From: Clostridiaceae bacterium M8S5 | Lineage (GTDB): Bacteria > Bacillota > Clostridia > Tissierellales > MCWD3 | Direction: 5' to 3' | Length of the DNA: 64,000 nt | Assembly (NCBI GenBank): GCA_029227815.1 | Contig: CP118523.1 | Span: forward strand, 2,604,001 to 2,668,000 | Part shown: positions 43,347 to 51,946 of the stretch, one piece after another | Numbering within the stretch: position 1 is the first letter of the stretch | How the letters are laid out: every line of letters starts with the position of its first letter | Position numbers and translations under genes: made by a program | The notes under the pieces: generated by a model | Databases searched by the model: none | What the model was told of the DNA's origin: nothing | The model's input: only the letters and a program-made list of their open reading frames with translations

Positions 43347-44888
43347 TTATGAATTTTTCATCAATTCATATTCCTCTCTAGTAAGAAAATCTCTTGATTT
43401 CAAATATTCTGGGATGATTTGCTCTTTATCATCTATAATAATCTGAGCAAAATTCTTTCTTATTATCAGCTCATAAATACTTTTATTATGATTAAGTTCT
43501 CCTATAAAACGGAAGTGTATGTTCATACTTTTATCTAGATTAGATATATCTAAAAGGGAGAGCATACGACAACATTTACCTTTAAATGCCCTCTCTGGAT
43601 CAATCCCTATAATATCATCATTATTAAATATAAAATCTATATGAAATACATCTCCTTTCATATACAAATCTGACTGGCAAAATTCATTGATATATTGTCT
43701 ATATTGATTACCTCTTGAAATACGTGAAAATTCCTCTAATTCATCTACAAATGTTAAGAATTCTGATACCCCAAACAAATCTTTCATAGTAAATCCATCA
43801 CAGGTATGGTCACTTATAGCTTTTAGTATATCTTGTTTAGCACCTAAACTCGCCATACTCTCTAAATCAACTACTAATTCATCACCTTTATAATGATAAT
43901 TCATTGTTTTAAACGCCCTTAGAGTATTCATAAGAAGATACGCACTCATTATTCCATGCTGATACGTCTCAAAATCATTTGCATATCTAAGACGTTGAGC
44001 TGGCATATGCTTTAATACAGTATTAACTTTAACTTCATTAGCATCACTATCTTTTATGGACTCCTTAATAGAGTTTATTAAGGCATCCATATCATCTTCT
44101 TGTACAAATTTTTCTCGTTCTTGTTTAATTTTATCCTTATCTTCATCTTTTTTGGTTATCGTAATATCGCAACTTATATCATCCCCAATAAAATCAATAA
44201 AACTCTTAATAAACTGTACTTGCTCATTGTTATAGCTAAAATCAAATTCATCAAATGTTTTAATGGAAAAATTTGGCAATATCTTGCCTATTGAAGCATT
44301 TATACGGTTAATTTTTTTTATTGGATACCCTAAATCATGAGTAAGTGCGGAAATACAACGAACTGATTGACTCATCTTAACCATTTTTTCAGTTGCTCTT
44401 ATTGAATCGATAGCTTTCGGTCCTAATATATCTACAATCTCTTCATCCTGAGATAGTTCACTTATCATTTTAACAAGCCTCATAGCTTTATCTATACCTT
44501 CTTTAACAACAGGATAAAATTCGTCTTTATAATAAATATATTCTCCAAGGAAATAAACCCATAAGCAATGAAGTGTGTGGTCTCTGTAAAAAGAATCAGT
44601 TGCGAATATGAGTTCTTCAAACTCCACATATTTATCAAAATAGCTAAAAAGATTTTCATATCCTACCTTGTCCACATGAATAAAACTCATTGCTGCTTCA
44701 AATAAAATCTTCCATAAATCTTTTGCTACGCCGATACGATTATGTATTTGCTCTTCTTTCTTTAATCTCTGAATATAAACTTTGATTTTATTCTTTATTT
44801 GTGTCTTTCCTTTTAGAAACTCCACACCATCCTTTTCTATCATCTCCAAATAAAAATTTAACACTGTTTCCTCATTTACTCTAGCCAC
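43347..44888 (-). CDS. HD-superfamily-like protein, function unknown
   Basis: 513 residues starting at a GTG (GGAAGGGTG lies 6-10 bases before it). The arrangement FYRDHTLHCLWVYFLG, then ISALTHDLGYPIKKI, ETYQHGIMSAYLL and ISDHTCDGF gives an H...HD...H...D pattern like HD phosphohydrolases, which hydrolyse phosphoesters of nucleotides or second messengers. An acidic/basic insertion (about 235-275, TKKDEDKDKIKQEREKF) lies inside. No membrane helix, receiver, or GGDEF domain. Family membership is by motif only, so the call is moderate. It is a single gene with its own terminator. Confidence 0.65.
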   Translation of the reverse strand: MARVNEETVLNFYLEMIEKDGVEFLKGKTQIKNKIKVYIQRLKKEEQIHNRIGVAKDLWKILFEAAMSFIHVDKVGYENLFSYFDKYVEFEELIFATDSFYRDHTLHCLWVYFLGEYIYYKDEFYPVVKEGIDKAMRLVKMISELSQDEEIVDILGPKAIDSIRATEKMVKMSQSVRCISALTHDLGYPIKKINRINASIGKILPNFSIKTFDEFDFSYNNEQVQFIKSFIDFIGDDISCDITITKKDEDKDKIKQEREKFVQEDDMDALINSIKESIKDSDANEVKVNTVLKHMPAQRLRYANDFETYQHGIMSAYLLMNTLRAFKTMNYHYKGDELVVDLESMASLGAKQDILKAISDHTCDGFTMKDLFGVSEFLTFVDELEEFSRISRGNQYRQYINEFCQSDLYMKGDVFHIDFIFNNDDIIGIDPERAFKGKCCRMLSLLDISNLDKSMNIHFRFIGELNHNKSIYELIIRKNFAQIIIDDKEQIIPEYLKSRDFLTREEYELMKNS

Positions 44889-45039
44889 TGTAACACCCTT
44901 CCTATGATATGATAAAATATTGACTTTTGATATAATGCTCTCCTTTTAATCTATTATAGTATAATCAAAGTTAAAATAATAGAGTTATAACACAAATAGA
45001 GTGTTAAGAACACCCCATTACACGCTGTCTTATGTTTAC

Positions 45040-45175
45040 AGAACATCAACATCTACTTGAGAATTAGTGTATTGTTTAGGATATCATTTCATTAGATACT
45101 TGAAATATATTTATAGCAATACTATATAATTCATAAATTATTAACCTTAATCAATTTGTTAGATATCTTATAGCC
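45040..45175 (-). pseudogene. Remnant of a second NosD-like beta-helix gene
   Basis: This stretch is visibly similar at DNA level to 47640-47770 inside the beta-helix gene (for example CTACTTGAGAATT.GTG, then TTTATTGCAA/TTTATAGCAA and AATCAA.TTGTTAGA). Its minus-strand reading gives SNKLIKVNN..., ISNE-like and NNTLILK pieces with stops and frame changes, matching SNNLIKENNFMN and LNNTFTNSQVG. It is a decayed partial duplicate lying 2.6 kb from the live gene. The rest of 44889-45288 holds only the GTG-start region of the HD gene. Confidence 0.65.
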
Positions 45176-45288
45176 TCTTAATTAAATTCATTAATCAAAA
45201 TAGCACAAAATATCACTCTTTATTTAATATAAACTGATATACTTGTAATAATCTTAACTAAACTGATTAATAATATGGAGGAATAAAA

Positions 45289-46149
45289 ATGGAAAAATTA
45301 CTTAAATATTATACTGACCATGGAATAATGACAGAAGTGAAGAATATGAAACATATGGTTAATGGATTACCTAGAGATATTGAATGCATTGTATCTACTA
45401 TACAAAATATTTTTTTGCATCAATTTTGGGCTGAAAGATATGGCATAAAACTGACAAAAGAACAAAAAAATGAACCTTTGCTTAGAAGTGTTGAAGAAAA
45501 ACTTATTCATTTGCAAAGTATAGGATACAGTCACATCACACAAGAAAAAGAGTTAAAAGATAAAATGATATCAATATGTAGAGATTTTTCAGTTATGGGT
45601 GTCGCTCTTTGTAGAGAGGTAGGCATACCTGCAAGAGCTAGGTGTGGCTTTGCAACATATTTTGAAAAAGGCAAATATATTGACCATTGGGTTATTGAAT
45701 ATTGGAATGAACAAGAAAACAGATGGGTGATTGTTGATGCTCAACTAGATGATCTTCAAAAAAAATCACTTGACATAAAATTCAATTCACTAGATATAAG
45801 TGAAGATTACTTCATTACTGGATCAAAAGCATGGGAAATGTGTCGTCAAGGTAAAGCTAATCCAGAATTATTCGGTATTTTTACGTGGTGGGGATATGAT
45901 TATTTGATATGCAATCTACTACTCGATGCTAATTCACTATTAAAGATACCTATGCAACCTTGGGATAAATGGCAAGGTTATAAAAATACTCCTATTTCAG
46001 AATGGACTGAAAAAGATTATTTAGCTATGGACCAATTAGCAAAATACGTATCGCATGTAAATAATAATTTTGATGATTTATACACTTATATCCAAAAAAA
46101 TGATAAGATAAAAGTTCCAGAGGATTTAAACAAAGTTACTATATTTTAG
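45289..46149 (+). CDS. Transglutaminase-like domain protein
   Basis: 286 residues, cytoplasmic. The catalytic triad of the transglutaminase/protease-like fold is readable: Cys97 in ICRDFSVMGVALCREVG with the typical GIPARARCGF following, His133 in DHWVIEYW and Asp150 in RWVIVDAQLDD. GGAGGAATAAAA precedes the ATG. Bacterial members of this type are mostly unassigned hydrolases. The gene is followed 16 bases later by an AraC-type regulator, and the pair probably forms one unit. Confidence 0.88.
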   Translation: MEKLLKYYTDHGIMTEVKNMKHMVNGLPRDIECIVSTIQNIFLHQFWAERYGIKLTKEQKNEPLLRSVEEKLIHLQSIGYSHITQEKELKDKMISICRDFSVMGVALCREVGIPARARCGFATYFEKGKYIDHWVIEYWNEQENRWVIVDAQLDDLQKKSLDIKFNSLDISEDYFITGSKAWEMCRQGKANPELFGIFTWWGYDYLICNLLLDANSLLKIPMQPWDKWQGYKNTPISEWTEKDYLAMDQLAKYVSHVNNNFDDLYTYIQKNDKIKVPEDLNKVTIF

Positions 46150-46165
46150 TTAGGATGGTATTAAA

Positions 46166-47023
46166 ATGTCGTATATGAGAGCACTAGCAAGAGCACTTCG
46201 TTATATAGAAGATCATTTGAATGATTGTATTGATTTGTCTATTGTTGCTAAAGAAGCGGGATATTCTACCTATCACTTTCATCGTATATTTAAAGGGATA
46301 GTAGGAGATCCAATCAAGGAATATATTAGAAAAAGGAGAATAACTGAAGCTGCTAAAGAATTAGCCTATACAAATAAATCAATTATCGATATAGGAATAA
46401 AATATGGTTATCAATCGAGGGAATCATTTAGTAGAGCCTTTGAAAAAGTATACGGAAGAACACCTTTTCAAGTAAAAAAGGAAGGACTACTTTACTCTAT
46501 TCGAGAACCTATGACTTATGATTATATGTTATTTGAGTTTAATCGCAAAACAAGAGGTATGAAACCAGTATTTGAGCAAATACCAGAGCGTCTTGTAGTA
46601 GGAAAAAAATATATAGTAAAAAGCGACGGAAGTAACTATCAAGATATACCTTTGCTGTGGAATAAATGGTTAAAGGAAAAATCTTGGCAGCAAATTCAAG
46701 AAAAAAAATATGATAGTCAATCCCTTGGTATATGTATATTCTCTGAAGAAATAACATTTGAATATATGATTGCTTATGAAGTTGAGTCTATAAAGCATAT
46801 ACCAAAAAATATGTTTATGCACAAACTCCCTAAATCTCAATATGCGGTGTTTAGAACAATAGGCCCTCTAACAGAAAGTGTTCAAAAAACATGGGACTAT
46901 ATTTACACAGTTTGGCTAAACGAATCTCAGTACAAACATGCTGGATCCCATGACATTGAAAGATACTTCTGGTCTGAAGGAGAAATAGTTGCAGATATAT
47001 GCATTCCAATCATAAAAAAATAA
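46166..47023 (+). CDS. AraC-family regulator with GyrI-like effector domain
   Basis: 285 residues. Residues about 8-105 are the double helix-turn-helix AraC domain (YIEDHLNDCIDLSIVAKEAG, FHRIFKGIVGDP, GYQSRESFSRAFEKVYG). Residues about 125-284 are a GyrI-like/BacIBD domain that binds small, often cationic hydrophobic ligands (ERLVVGKKY, YAVFRTIGPL). This architecture is that of Rob/TipA-like multidrug-sensing regulators. It likely controls itself and the transglutaminase-like gene. Confidence 0.92.
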   Translation: MSYMRALARALRYIEDHLNDCIDLSIVAKEAGYSTYHFHRIFKGIVGDPIKEYIRKRRITEAAKELAYTNKSIIDIGIKYGYQSRESFSRAFEKVYGRTPFQVKKEGLLYSIREPMTYDYMLFEFNRKTRGMKPVFEQIPERLVVGKKYIVKSDGSNYQDIPLLWNKWLKEKSWQQIQEKKYDSQSLGICIFSEEITFEYMIAYEVESIKHIPKNMFMHKLPKSQYAVFRTIGPLTESVQKTWDYIYTVWLNESQYKHAGSHDIERYFWSEGEIVADICIPIIKK

Positions 47024-47229
47024 ATTTATTATATCTTTTATTTACAAATATTGATTTATTAATTTTCCGCTTCCTTCAACTAAAAAATGCTCCATACACA
47101 TGTAATGATTTTGCTATTTCTAGTCAATTATCAAATATTATTTAACAGTGTTTTATATTCTAACTACCGTGGAATCCATCCTGTAAATATAATATATATG
47201 ATATTATACTTGCAATTAAATAATAGAGT

Positions 47230-47275
47230 AATAGCACATAATTGGCTTCTATTACATAACCATTATGTGCTATAA
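47230..47275 (+). terminator. Terminator after the AraC gene
   Basis: Ten-base arms TAGCACATAA and TTATGTGCTA with a 21-base loop, followed by TAATATTTATTTTTC. The 200 bases between it and the AraC stop, and the 100 bases after it, show nothing further. Confidence 0.6.
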
Positions 47276-47384
47276 TATTTATTTTTCATCAATTAAACCC
47301 AATAGCCTATATTAAGCTTAAGATTTGTTGAAAACCGACTTATTATGTTTAATCTTGATTTATAAATTAATTCTCATATACTCC

Positions 47385-48380
47385 CTATTGATTTAATGCT
47401 ACTATTGATTTTAAATGCATAGGGAGAAAATCCATCATTATGGATTGAGTTACCATTTCACTTGAAATCATATTATCACGTATATCAAGATTATTACCAC
47501 TTATTATCATTATCCCTTCGCCTTGCTGGCTACTGATTGTATTTCCTACTATTTGTGTGAAATCTGATGCACTATTTATTATACCATTGTCTATTACATT
47601 TATTGTATTATAATTAATCACATTTCTATTTGATGCTTCAAAAACATTAACACCTACTTGAGAATTGGTGAATGTGTTGTTTAGAACATCATTATCATTG
47701 GATATTTGGAATAGATTTATTGCAAGAGTAGTATCATTCATAAAATTATTCTCTTTAATCAAATTGTTAGAAGGCCCTGAAAATAATACAATAGAAAATT
47801 GGTTAGTATCAAATACATTATCTACAATTCCATTGAATGTAGATGTAAATAACAATTCCAAGCCCTCGCTATTATTAGACATCTGATTTTGAACTACACT
47901 ATTATTATTACAAGAATCCATTGAAATAGCTGCAAATCCACTTCTTTTAATTGTACAATTTGTAACTCTATTGTTGTTTGAAGAAATAAACCTAATACCA
48001 TATTCAGACGACGATGATATATTACACTTGTATATTGAACTACGTTGTGTTGATCTTATTTGAACACCACTTATACAATTATTTATATTAAGATTCATCA
48101 GATTGACATTGCTAGTAGCTGATAAATCTACTCCATTAGCAAACCCATAAATAGTATAATCTAATATCTGAATATTACTTTGATTTGCAATTTTTATTCC
48201 TGAACCCGTTGAGCCTGTTAGAGTAAAATCCATACCCAAAAGTAACACATCACTTATTAATATCTCTATATTATTTGTTATATCTTCATTGATTACCGCT
48301 ATCCTACCTTCTGGATACCAAGAAGCAACGTTAGTTGGTTGTCCATCAAGTAACCATCCGTTGTTATTTAATGTTAACAA
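47385..48380 (-). CDS. Right-handed beta-helix (NosD-like) protein
   Basis: About 331 residues. Repeating Asn-rich turns every ~22-24 residues (SNNNRVTNCTIKRSG, CNNNSVVQNQMSNNSEG, SNNLIKENNFMNDTT, SNDNDVLNNTFTNSQ, SNRNVINYNTINV) mark a parallel beta-helix of the pectate lyase/NosD type. No signal peptide, so it may be a spore-associated or intracellular structural protein. I prefer the TTG at 48380, with GGAGTGAT eight bases before it, over a GTG at 48389 that overlaps the ribosome site. It is divergent from the unknown tandem pair. Confidence 0.8.
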   Translation of the reverse strand: MLTLNNNGWLLDGQPTNVASWYPEGRIAVINEDITNNIEILISDVLLLGMDFTLTGSTGSGIKIANQSNIQILDYTIYGFANGVDLSATSNVNLMNLNINNCISGVQIRSTQRSSIYKCNISSSSEYGIRFISSNNNRVTNCTIKRSGFAAISMDSCNNNSVVQNQMSNNSEGLELLFTSTFNGIVDNVFDTNQFSIVLFSGPSNNLIKENNFMNDTTLAINLFQISNDNDVLNNTFTNSQVGVNVFEASNRNVINYNTINVIDNGIINSASDFTQIVGNTISSQQGEGIMIISGNNLDIRDNMISSEMVTQSIMMDFLPMHLKSIVALNQ

Positions 48381-48533
48381 TAAAATCACTCCATATCAAT
48401 ATTTTGTCTTTCGTTACATATTATTCATTATAATAGTGAATTGGGATAGTATCTTTAGAGAAAATTTGACTACAGTTTATTAATTTGAATCAAGTATTGT
48501 GTAGTGTATATCATGTTTTGTCCATTTTTATGT

Positions 48534-48563
48534 AACAATTTTGTTACTTTGTCCATATTTTGT
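48534..48563 (+). promoter_or_regulatory. Candidate mother-cell (SigK-like) promoter, first tandem gene
   Basis: AACA, 16-base spacer, CATATTTTG: close to the SigK pattern (AC and CATAnnnTA). It overlaps the inverted repeat GTAACAA-TT-TTGTTAC. The same block recurs at the second gene. Confidence 0.4.
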
Positions 48564-48609
48564 ACTGAACCCACTTGCTCTAAATAATTCTAAATAAGGA
48601 GTTGTAAAA

Positions 48610-49209
48610 ATGAAACGTATAAAATATGATTGTAAATGTATAAATTCAGAGTATACTCCATCTATAAAAAACAAAACTCGTGTTTTTCTTCCGGTGCCTC
48701 TAAATATTATCGAACCAGTTTTTGCTCTAATTAATGACGGCAATTTAATCTGTCAATTAACCAAACCAGGACCAATACAGCTTCAAAGTGACTCCAATAT
48801 TATTGAGCAGGGTGGCTTTACACTGTCTAGCACACAAATAACTAATGATACACTTAATTTCCCTAATATAGGTGTTTATAAAATGGATATAAATCTAAAG
48901 TATAGTTTTTTTCCGCCTAAGGAATTTGGTGGTCTAGGTACGTTCTATCAAGTAGTTATTGGAATAGTAGGAGTTAACATTGGTCAGTTTATACCAGAAT
49001 TAGTAATCAATACAGGGATGCCGACTTTCGATAATACTATTGGTCAAACATTATCAACCACTATTATTTTAAATATTACGGAAACAAATGCAGCTATTTG
49101 GTTAAATTTAAAAAGTTTTGACTTCAAGCTTTCATATAATAAAAAACTTGATATATACAGTACTACTATAAATGTAGTTAAATTATTTGATACACCACTA
49201 CCCTGGTAA
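48610..49209 (+). CDS. Unknown ~200-residue protein, tandem copy 1
   Basis: 199 residues, no signal peptide. Opening MKRIKYDCKCINSEYTP has two Cys; then FLPVPLNIIEPVFALIND and a beta-rich body (GPIQLQSDSN, VYKMDINLKYSFFPP, YQVVIGIVGVNIGQFIPEL, TIILNITETNAAIWLNLK). The pattern of alternating hydrophobic strands resembles a TNF/C1q-type jelly roll such as exosporium protein C-termini, but that is only an impression. It is about 75-80% identical to the next gene, and the flanking regions are duplicated as well. A spore surface role is suggested by the SigK-like promoter. Confidence 0.8.
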   Translation: MKRIKYDCKCINSEYTPSIKNKTRVFLPVPLNIIEPVFALINDGNLICQLTKPGPIQLQSDSNIIEQGGFTLSSTQITNDTLNFPNIGVYKMDINLKYSFFPPKEFGGLGTFYQVVIGIVGVNIGQFIPELVINTGMPTFDNTIGQTLSTTIILNITETNAAIWLNLKSFDFKLSYNKKLDIYSTTINVVKLFDTPLPW

Positions 49210-49304
49210 AGTTTTTCTTAGATTATCCTTTGTTTTTGCATGTGCTGAGAAGTTATGTTATGGAAAAGCAAATAAGTCCATTTCGTTAAATCATATATGA
49301 ATAT

Positions 49305-49434
49305 TTATTTTGCTCTTTTACCTTTTATAGTATATTTACCTAGCTTAATATCCCTATTTTTATCAACGACAAATCCCTTTCTACATAATACTATCTTCTG
49401 ATTCTTTAACTCCACTTTATCATCTTACACTCTT
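49305..49434 (-). pseudogene. Possible short coding remnant
   Basis: Minus-strand frame VELKNQKIVLCRKGFVVD, then KNRDIKLGKYTIKGKRAK and a stop. It looks protein-like (C-terminal end of a beta-rich domain) but has only weak start options and no good ribosome site. Family unknown. It lies between the two tandem genes and is not duplicated with them. Confidence 0.3.
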
Positions 49435-49480
49435 GCTAGTTCTTGTGCTGAATGTAGCAGGTTTTGTTCATTTTCATGTA

Positions 49481-49510
49481 ACAATTTTGTTACTTTGTCC
49501 ATATTTTATA
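49481..49510 (+). promoter_or_regulatory. Candidate mother-cell (SigK-like) promoter, second tandem gene
   Basis: AACA, 16-base spacer, CATATTTTATA, which fits CATAnnnTA fully. Duplicate of the block at 48534, including the GTAACAA/TTGTTAC inverted repeat. Confidence 0.45.
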
Positions 49511-49554
49511 CTGAACCCACTTGCTCTAATAATTCTAATAAGGAGCTGTGAAAA

Positions 49555-50157
49555 ATGAAACGTGTAAAATATGATTGTAAATGTGTGGATTCAGATTATA
49601 CTCCATTTATAAAAAATAAAGCTCGTGTTTTTCTTCCAGTGCCTCTAAATTCAATAGAACCAGTTTTTGCCCAAATTGATGACGGTAATCTATCTTTTGA
49701 ATTAACTAAACCAGGACCAATACAGCTTCAAAGTGATTCTGATATTTTTGAACATGGTGGCTTCACACTAACTAGCACTCAAATAACTAATGATACTCTT
49801 AACTTTCCTGATGTAGGTGTTTATAAAATGGATATAAATCTTAAGTATTATTTTATACCACATAAAGAATTTGGCACTCTAGGTAATTTCTATCAAGTAG
49901 TTATTGGAATAGTAGGGGTTAATATTGGTCAGTTTATACCTGAATTGGTAATCAATACAGGAATACCAACCATAGCTTCCGATGTTGTTGGGCAAACATT
50001 ATCAAACACTATTATTTTGAATATTACAGAAACAAATGCAGCTATTTGGTTGAATTTAAAAAGTTTTAACTTTAAATTATCGTTTAAAAACAAAATTAAT
50101 ATATATAGCACTACTATAAATGTTGTTAAGTTATTAGATAGACCACTAACATGGTAA
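49555..50157 (+). CDS. Unknown ~200-residue protein, tandem copy 2
   Basis: 200 residues, paralogue of the preceding gene. Shared blocks include FLPVPLN.IEPVFA, TKPGPIQLQSDS, TLNFP..GVYKMDINLKY and ETNAAIWLNLKSF. Differences are spread evenly, so the duplication is older than that of the neighbouring cytolysins. AAGGAGCTG precedes the ATG. It ends before a two-way terminator shared with the convergent cytolysin gene. Confidence 0.8.
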   Translation: MKRVKYDCKCVDSDYTPFIKNKARVFLPVPLNSIEPVFAQIDDGNLSFELTKPGPIQLQSDSDIFEHGGFTLTSTQITNDTLNFPDVGVYKMDINLKYYFIPHKEFGTLGNFYQVVIGIVGVNIGQFIPELVINTGIPTIASDVVGQTLSNTIILNITETNAAIWLNLKSFNFKLSFKNKINIYSTTINVVKLLDRPLTW

Positions 50158-50248
50158 AGTTTGTCTTAGATTATCCCTTGTTTCGTAGTTACGTGACAAG
50201 TAAACAAATCAATTTCGAAATCATATATGAATATACACTTTTGAATAT

Positions 50249-50289
50249 TAAAAAGGAGCTGTTGCACTACTTATGCACAGCCCCTTTTA
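50249..50289. terminator. Bidirectional terminator between tandem gene 2 and cytolysin 1
   Basis: AAAAAGGAGCTGTTGCA pairs imperfectly with TGCACAGCCCCTTTTA, giving T-runs on both strands. It lies between convergent genes. Confidence 0.75.
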
Positions 50290-50301
50290 GATTATTTTAT
50301 T

Positions 50302-51822
50302 TTATGTGTAGCTAATTTGAGTAGCTGGAAATAGTGTTGTTCCCCATACAGCTATTTTCATATTATTAGTTAATGGCATGTTCTTTTCATCAACTATGAC
50401 TCTTATTGGATCCCAGATCAATCCAGTATACTCAAAAGCGTAAGCTCTTATATTTTTTGCATTTGCTGGTAAATCTATTGTTTCTACAAAATGAGCTGTT
50501 CTATCAGCACCGCTTCCTCTCCACTCTTTTGGAGTTAGCACTTCTTTTCCTTGTGCATCATAAGATACTTCATCCCATTTTACATAAAATCTTGCAACAT
50601 ATCCTCCGTTATGATCTATTGTTAATTTTCCTCTGCTATATTCAGTAGAAGTTGTTTCTACATAATCTGTAGAGTTATGAACTGCTGCTAATGAATTGTC
50701 TTTGAGGAAAGAGCTTGTGTAAGAAATAGGATATCCAGGATTTTTAAGACTAAAAGTCGCATTATCCTTAATTATATTTCTTACTTCATTAAAGTCAGTA
50801 GTTATAAGTTTATTGTGTTCTTGAGCATCTCCACCTAAAACAACTACAGAGAATGAGCTGTTTTCAGCTATATTTTCAAATTCTGTATTTCCTTTTATAG
50901 ATTGTCCTTTTAATAAAGCTTTAAACGTAGCTTCTACTTTATTGCTTGAAGAACTTGTTTTTAGAACAACATATACAGTTCTACCATACGCAACATTTGA
51001 TACCATAACTGGTGGTGAATTATCACTTACTCCTTTACCTTGAAGCTCTTTAAATGTAACATCAGAACCAAATAAATCTGAAGGATTATTAGGTAACTGA
51101 GCACTTACTGTATAGAATATTTGCTTATATGAAGCAACCATACATTTTTCTTCACCCTTCATAATAGCCCCAAAATCAATACCTAGCTTTTTGTCTACTA
51201 AATCAATATCAACATTCAACCCCATTTTAAGTTGATTTTTACTATGAACCATAGTTTCAGTATATTGAGTTCTTGCTGGCAAAGTGTGAGTCTCAGAATT
51301 TTTTGCAGCCCATCTGTCTATTAGTTTTTGTATTGCTCCATTAACTGTACCATATGATGGATTTTCGACTAATATTGTGCTGTTGTTTTCTAATCCTGGT
51401 AAGTCAATACTAATATTAATAGGCTTTCTTTCAGCCATTAACGCTGTTGGTCTATTCTTAGCAAATTCTCCATCAGCTAATAACAATGCTCCTGGATACG
51501 TACGATCCATTATCGAGTCTACTACCGAGATATCTACAGGATTGCCTCCTAAAGATCTCTTAGTGTGCTCTAAAACTATAAACTTACCATTCTCACTATA
51601 ACCTTCCTTTGGCACAACACTTTCAATAACATCTCCTTGGTTTGCCAAAATTTCATACTTATTGTAATCAAGGTTAGCAATTCCTTTGTCAACACTATTC
51701 TGTGTTGCTGTTGCAGTTGCTACTGGCTGAGCGACTGCTAATGCAGGTTGTGCTCCAACACAAATTGACAGCACCGTACCCATAACAATTTTTTTTACTT
51801 TTGATGACTTCATCTTTAACAT
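50302..51822 (-). CDS. Cholesterol-dependent cytolysin family protein, copy 1
   Basis: 506-residue pore-forming toxin of the thiol-activated cytolysin family, secreted by a signal peptide (KIVMGTVLSICVGAQPALAV). Family blocks: NPVDISVVDSIMDRTYPGAL, NRPTALMAERKPINISIDLPG, TETMVHSKNQLKMGLNVD, FYTVSAQLPNNPSDLF, PPVMVSNVAYGRTVYV. In domain 4 the usually invariant undecapeptide is EYTGLIWDPIR at 464-474, with Tyr in place of Cys and Pro-Ile in place of Trp-Trp. The Thr-Leu cholesterol pair is kept (GTTLFP, 496-497). GGAGGGTT precedes the ATG. Tandem with copy 2. Activity on cholesterol membranes is uncertain. Confidence 0.93.
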   Translation of the reverse strand: MLKMKSSKVKKIVMGTVLSICVGAQPALAVAQPVATATATQNSVDKGIANLDYNKYEILANQGDVIESVVPKEGYSENGKFIVLEHTKRSLGGNPVDISVVDSIMDRTYPGALLLADGEFAKNRPTALMAERKPINISIDLPGLENNSTILVENPSYGTVNGAIQKLIDRWAAKNSETHTLPARTQYTETMVHSKNQLKMGLNVDIDLVDKKLGIDFGAIMKGEEKCMVASYKQIFYTVSAQLPNNPSDLFGSDVTFKELQGKGVSDNSPPVMVSNVAYGRTVYVVLKTSSSSNKVEATFKALLKGQSIKGNTEFENIAENSSFSVVVLGGDAQEHNKLITTDFNEVRNIIKDNATFSLKNPGYPISYTSSFLKDNSLAAVHNSTDYVETTSTEYSRGKLTIDHNGGYVARFYVKWDEVSYDAQGKEVLTPKEWRGSGADRTAHFVETIDLPANAKNIRAYAFEYTGLIWDPIRVIVDEKNMPLTNNMKIAVWGTTLFPATQISYT

Positions 51823-51946
51823 AATAACCCTCCTCTACTTATAAATTTTTATTTTAATAAAAAGGACTTCTTGTTGCTTATATAGATTCTACATCCTTTG
51901 AAGATTAATACCTTAATAATTGTCTCAATGAGTTTTATCTAAAATT

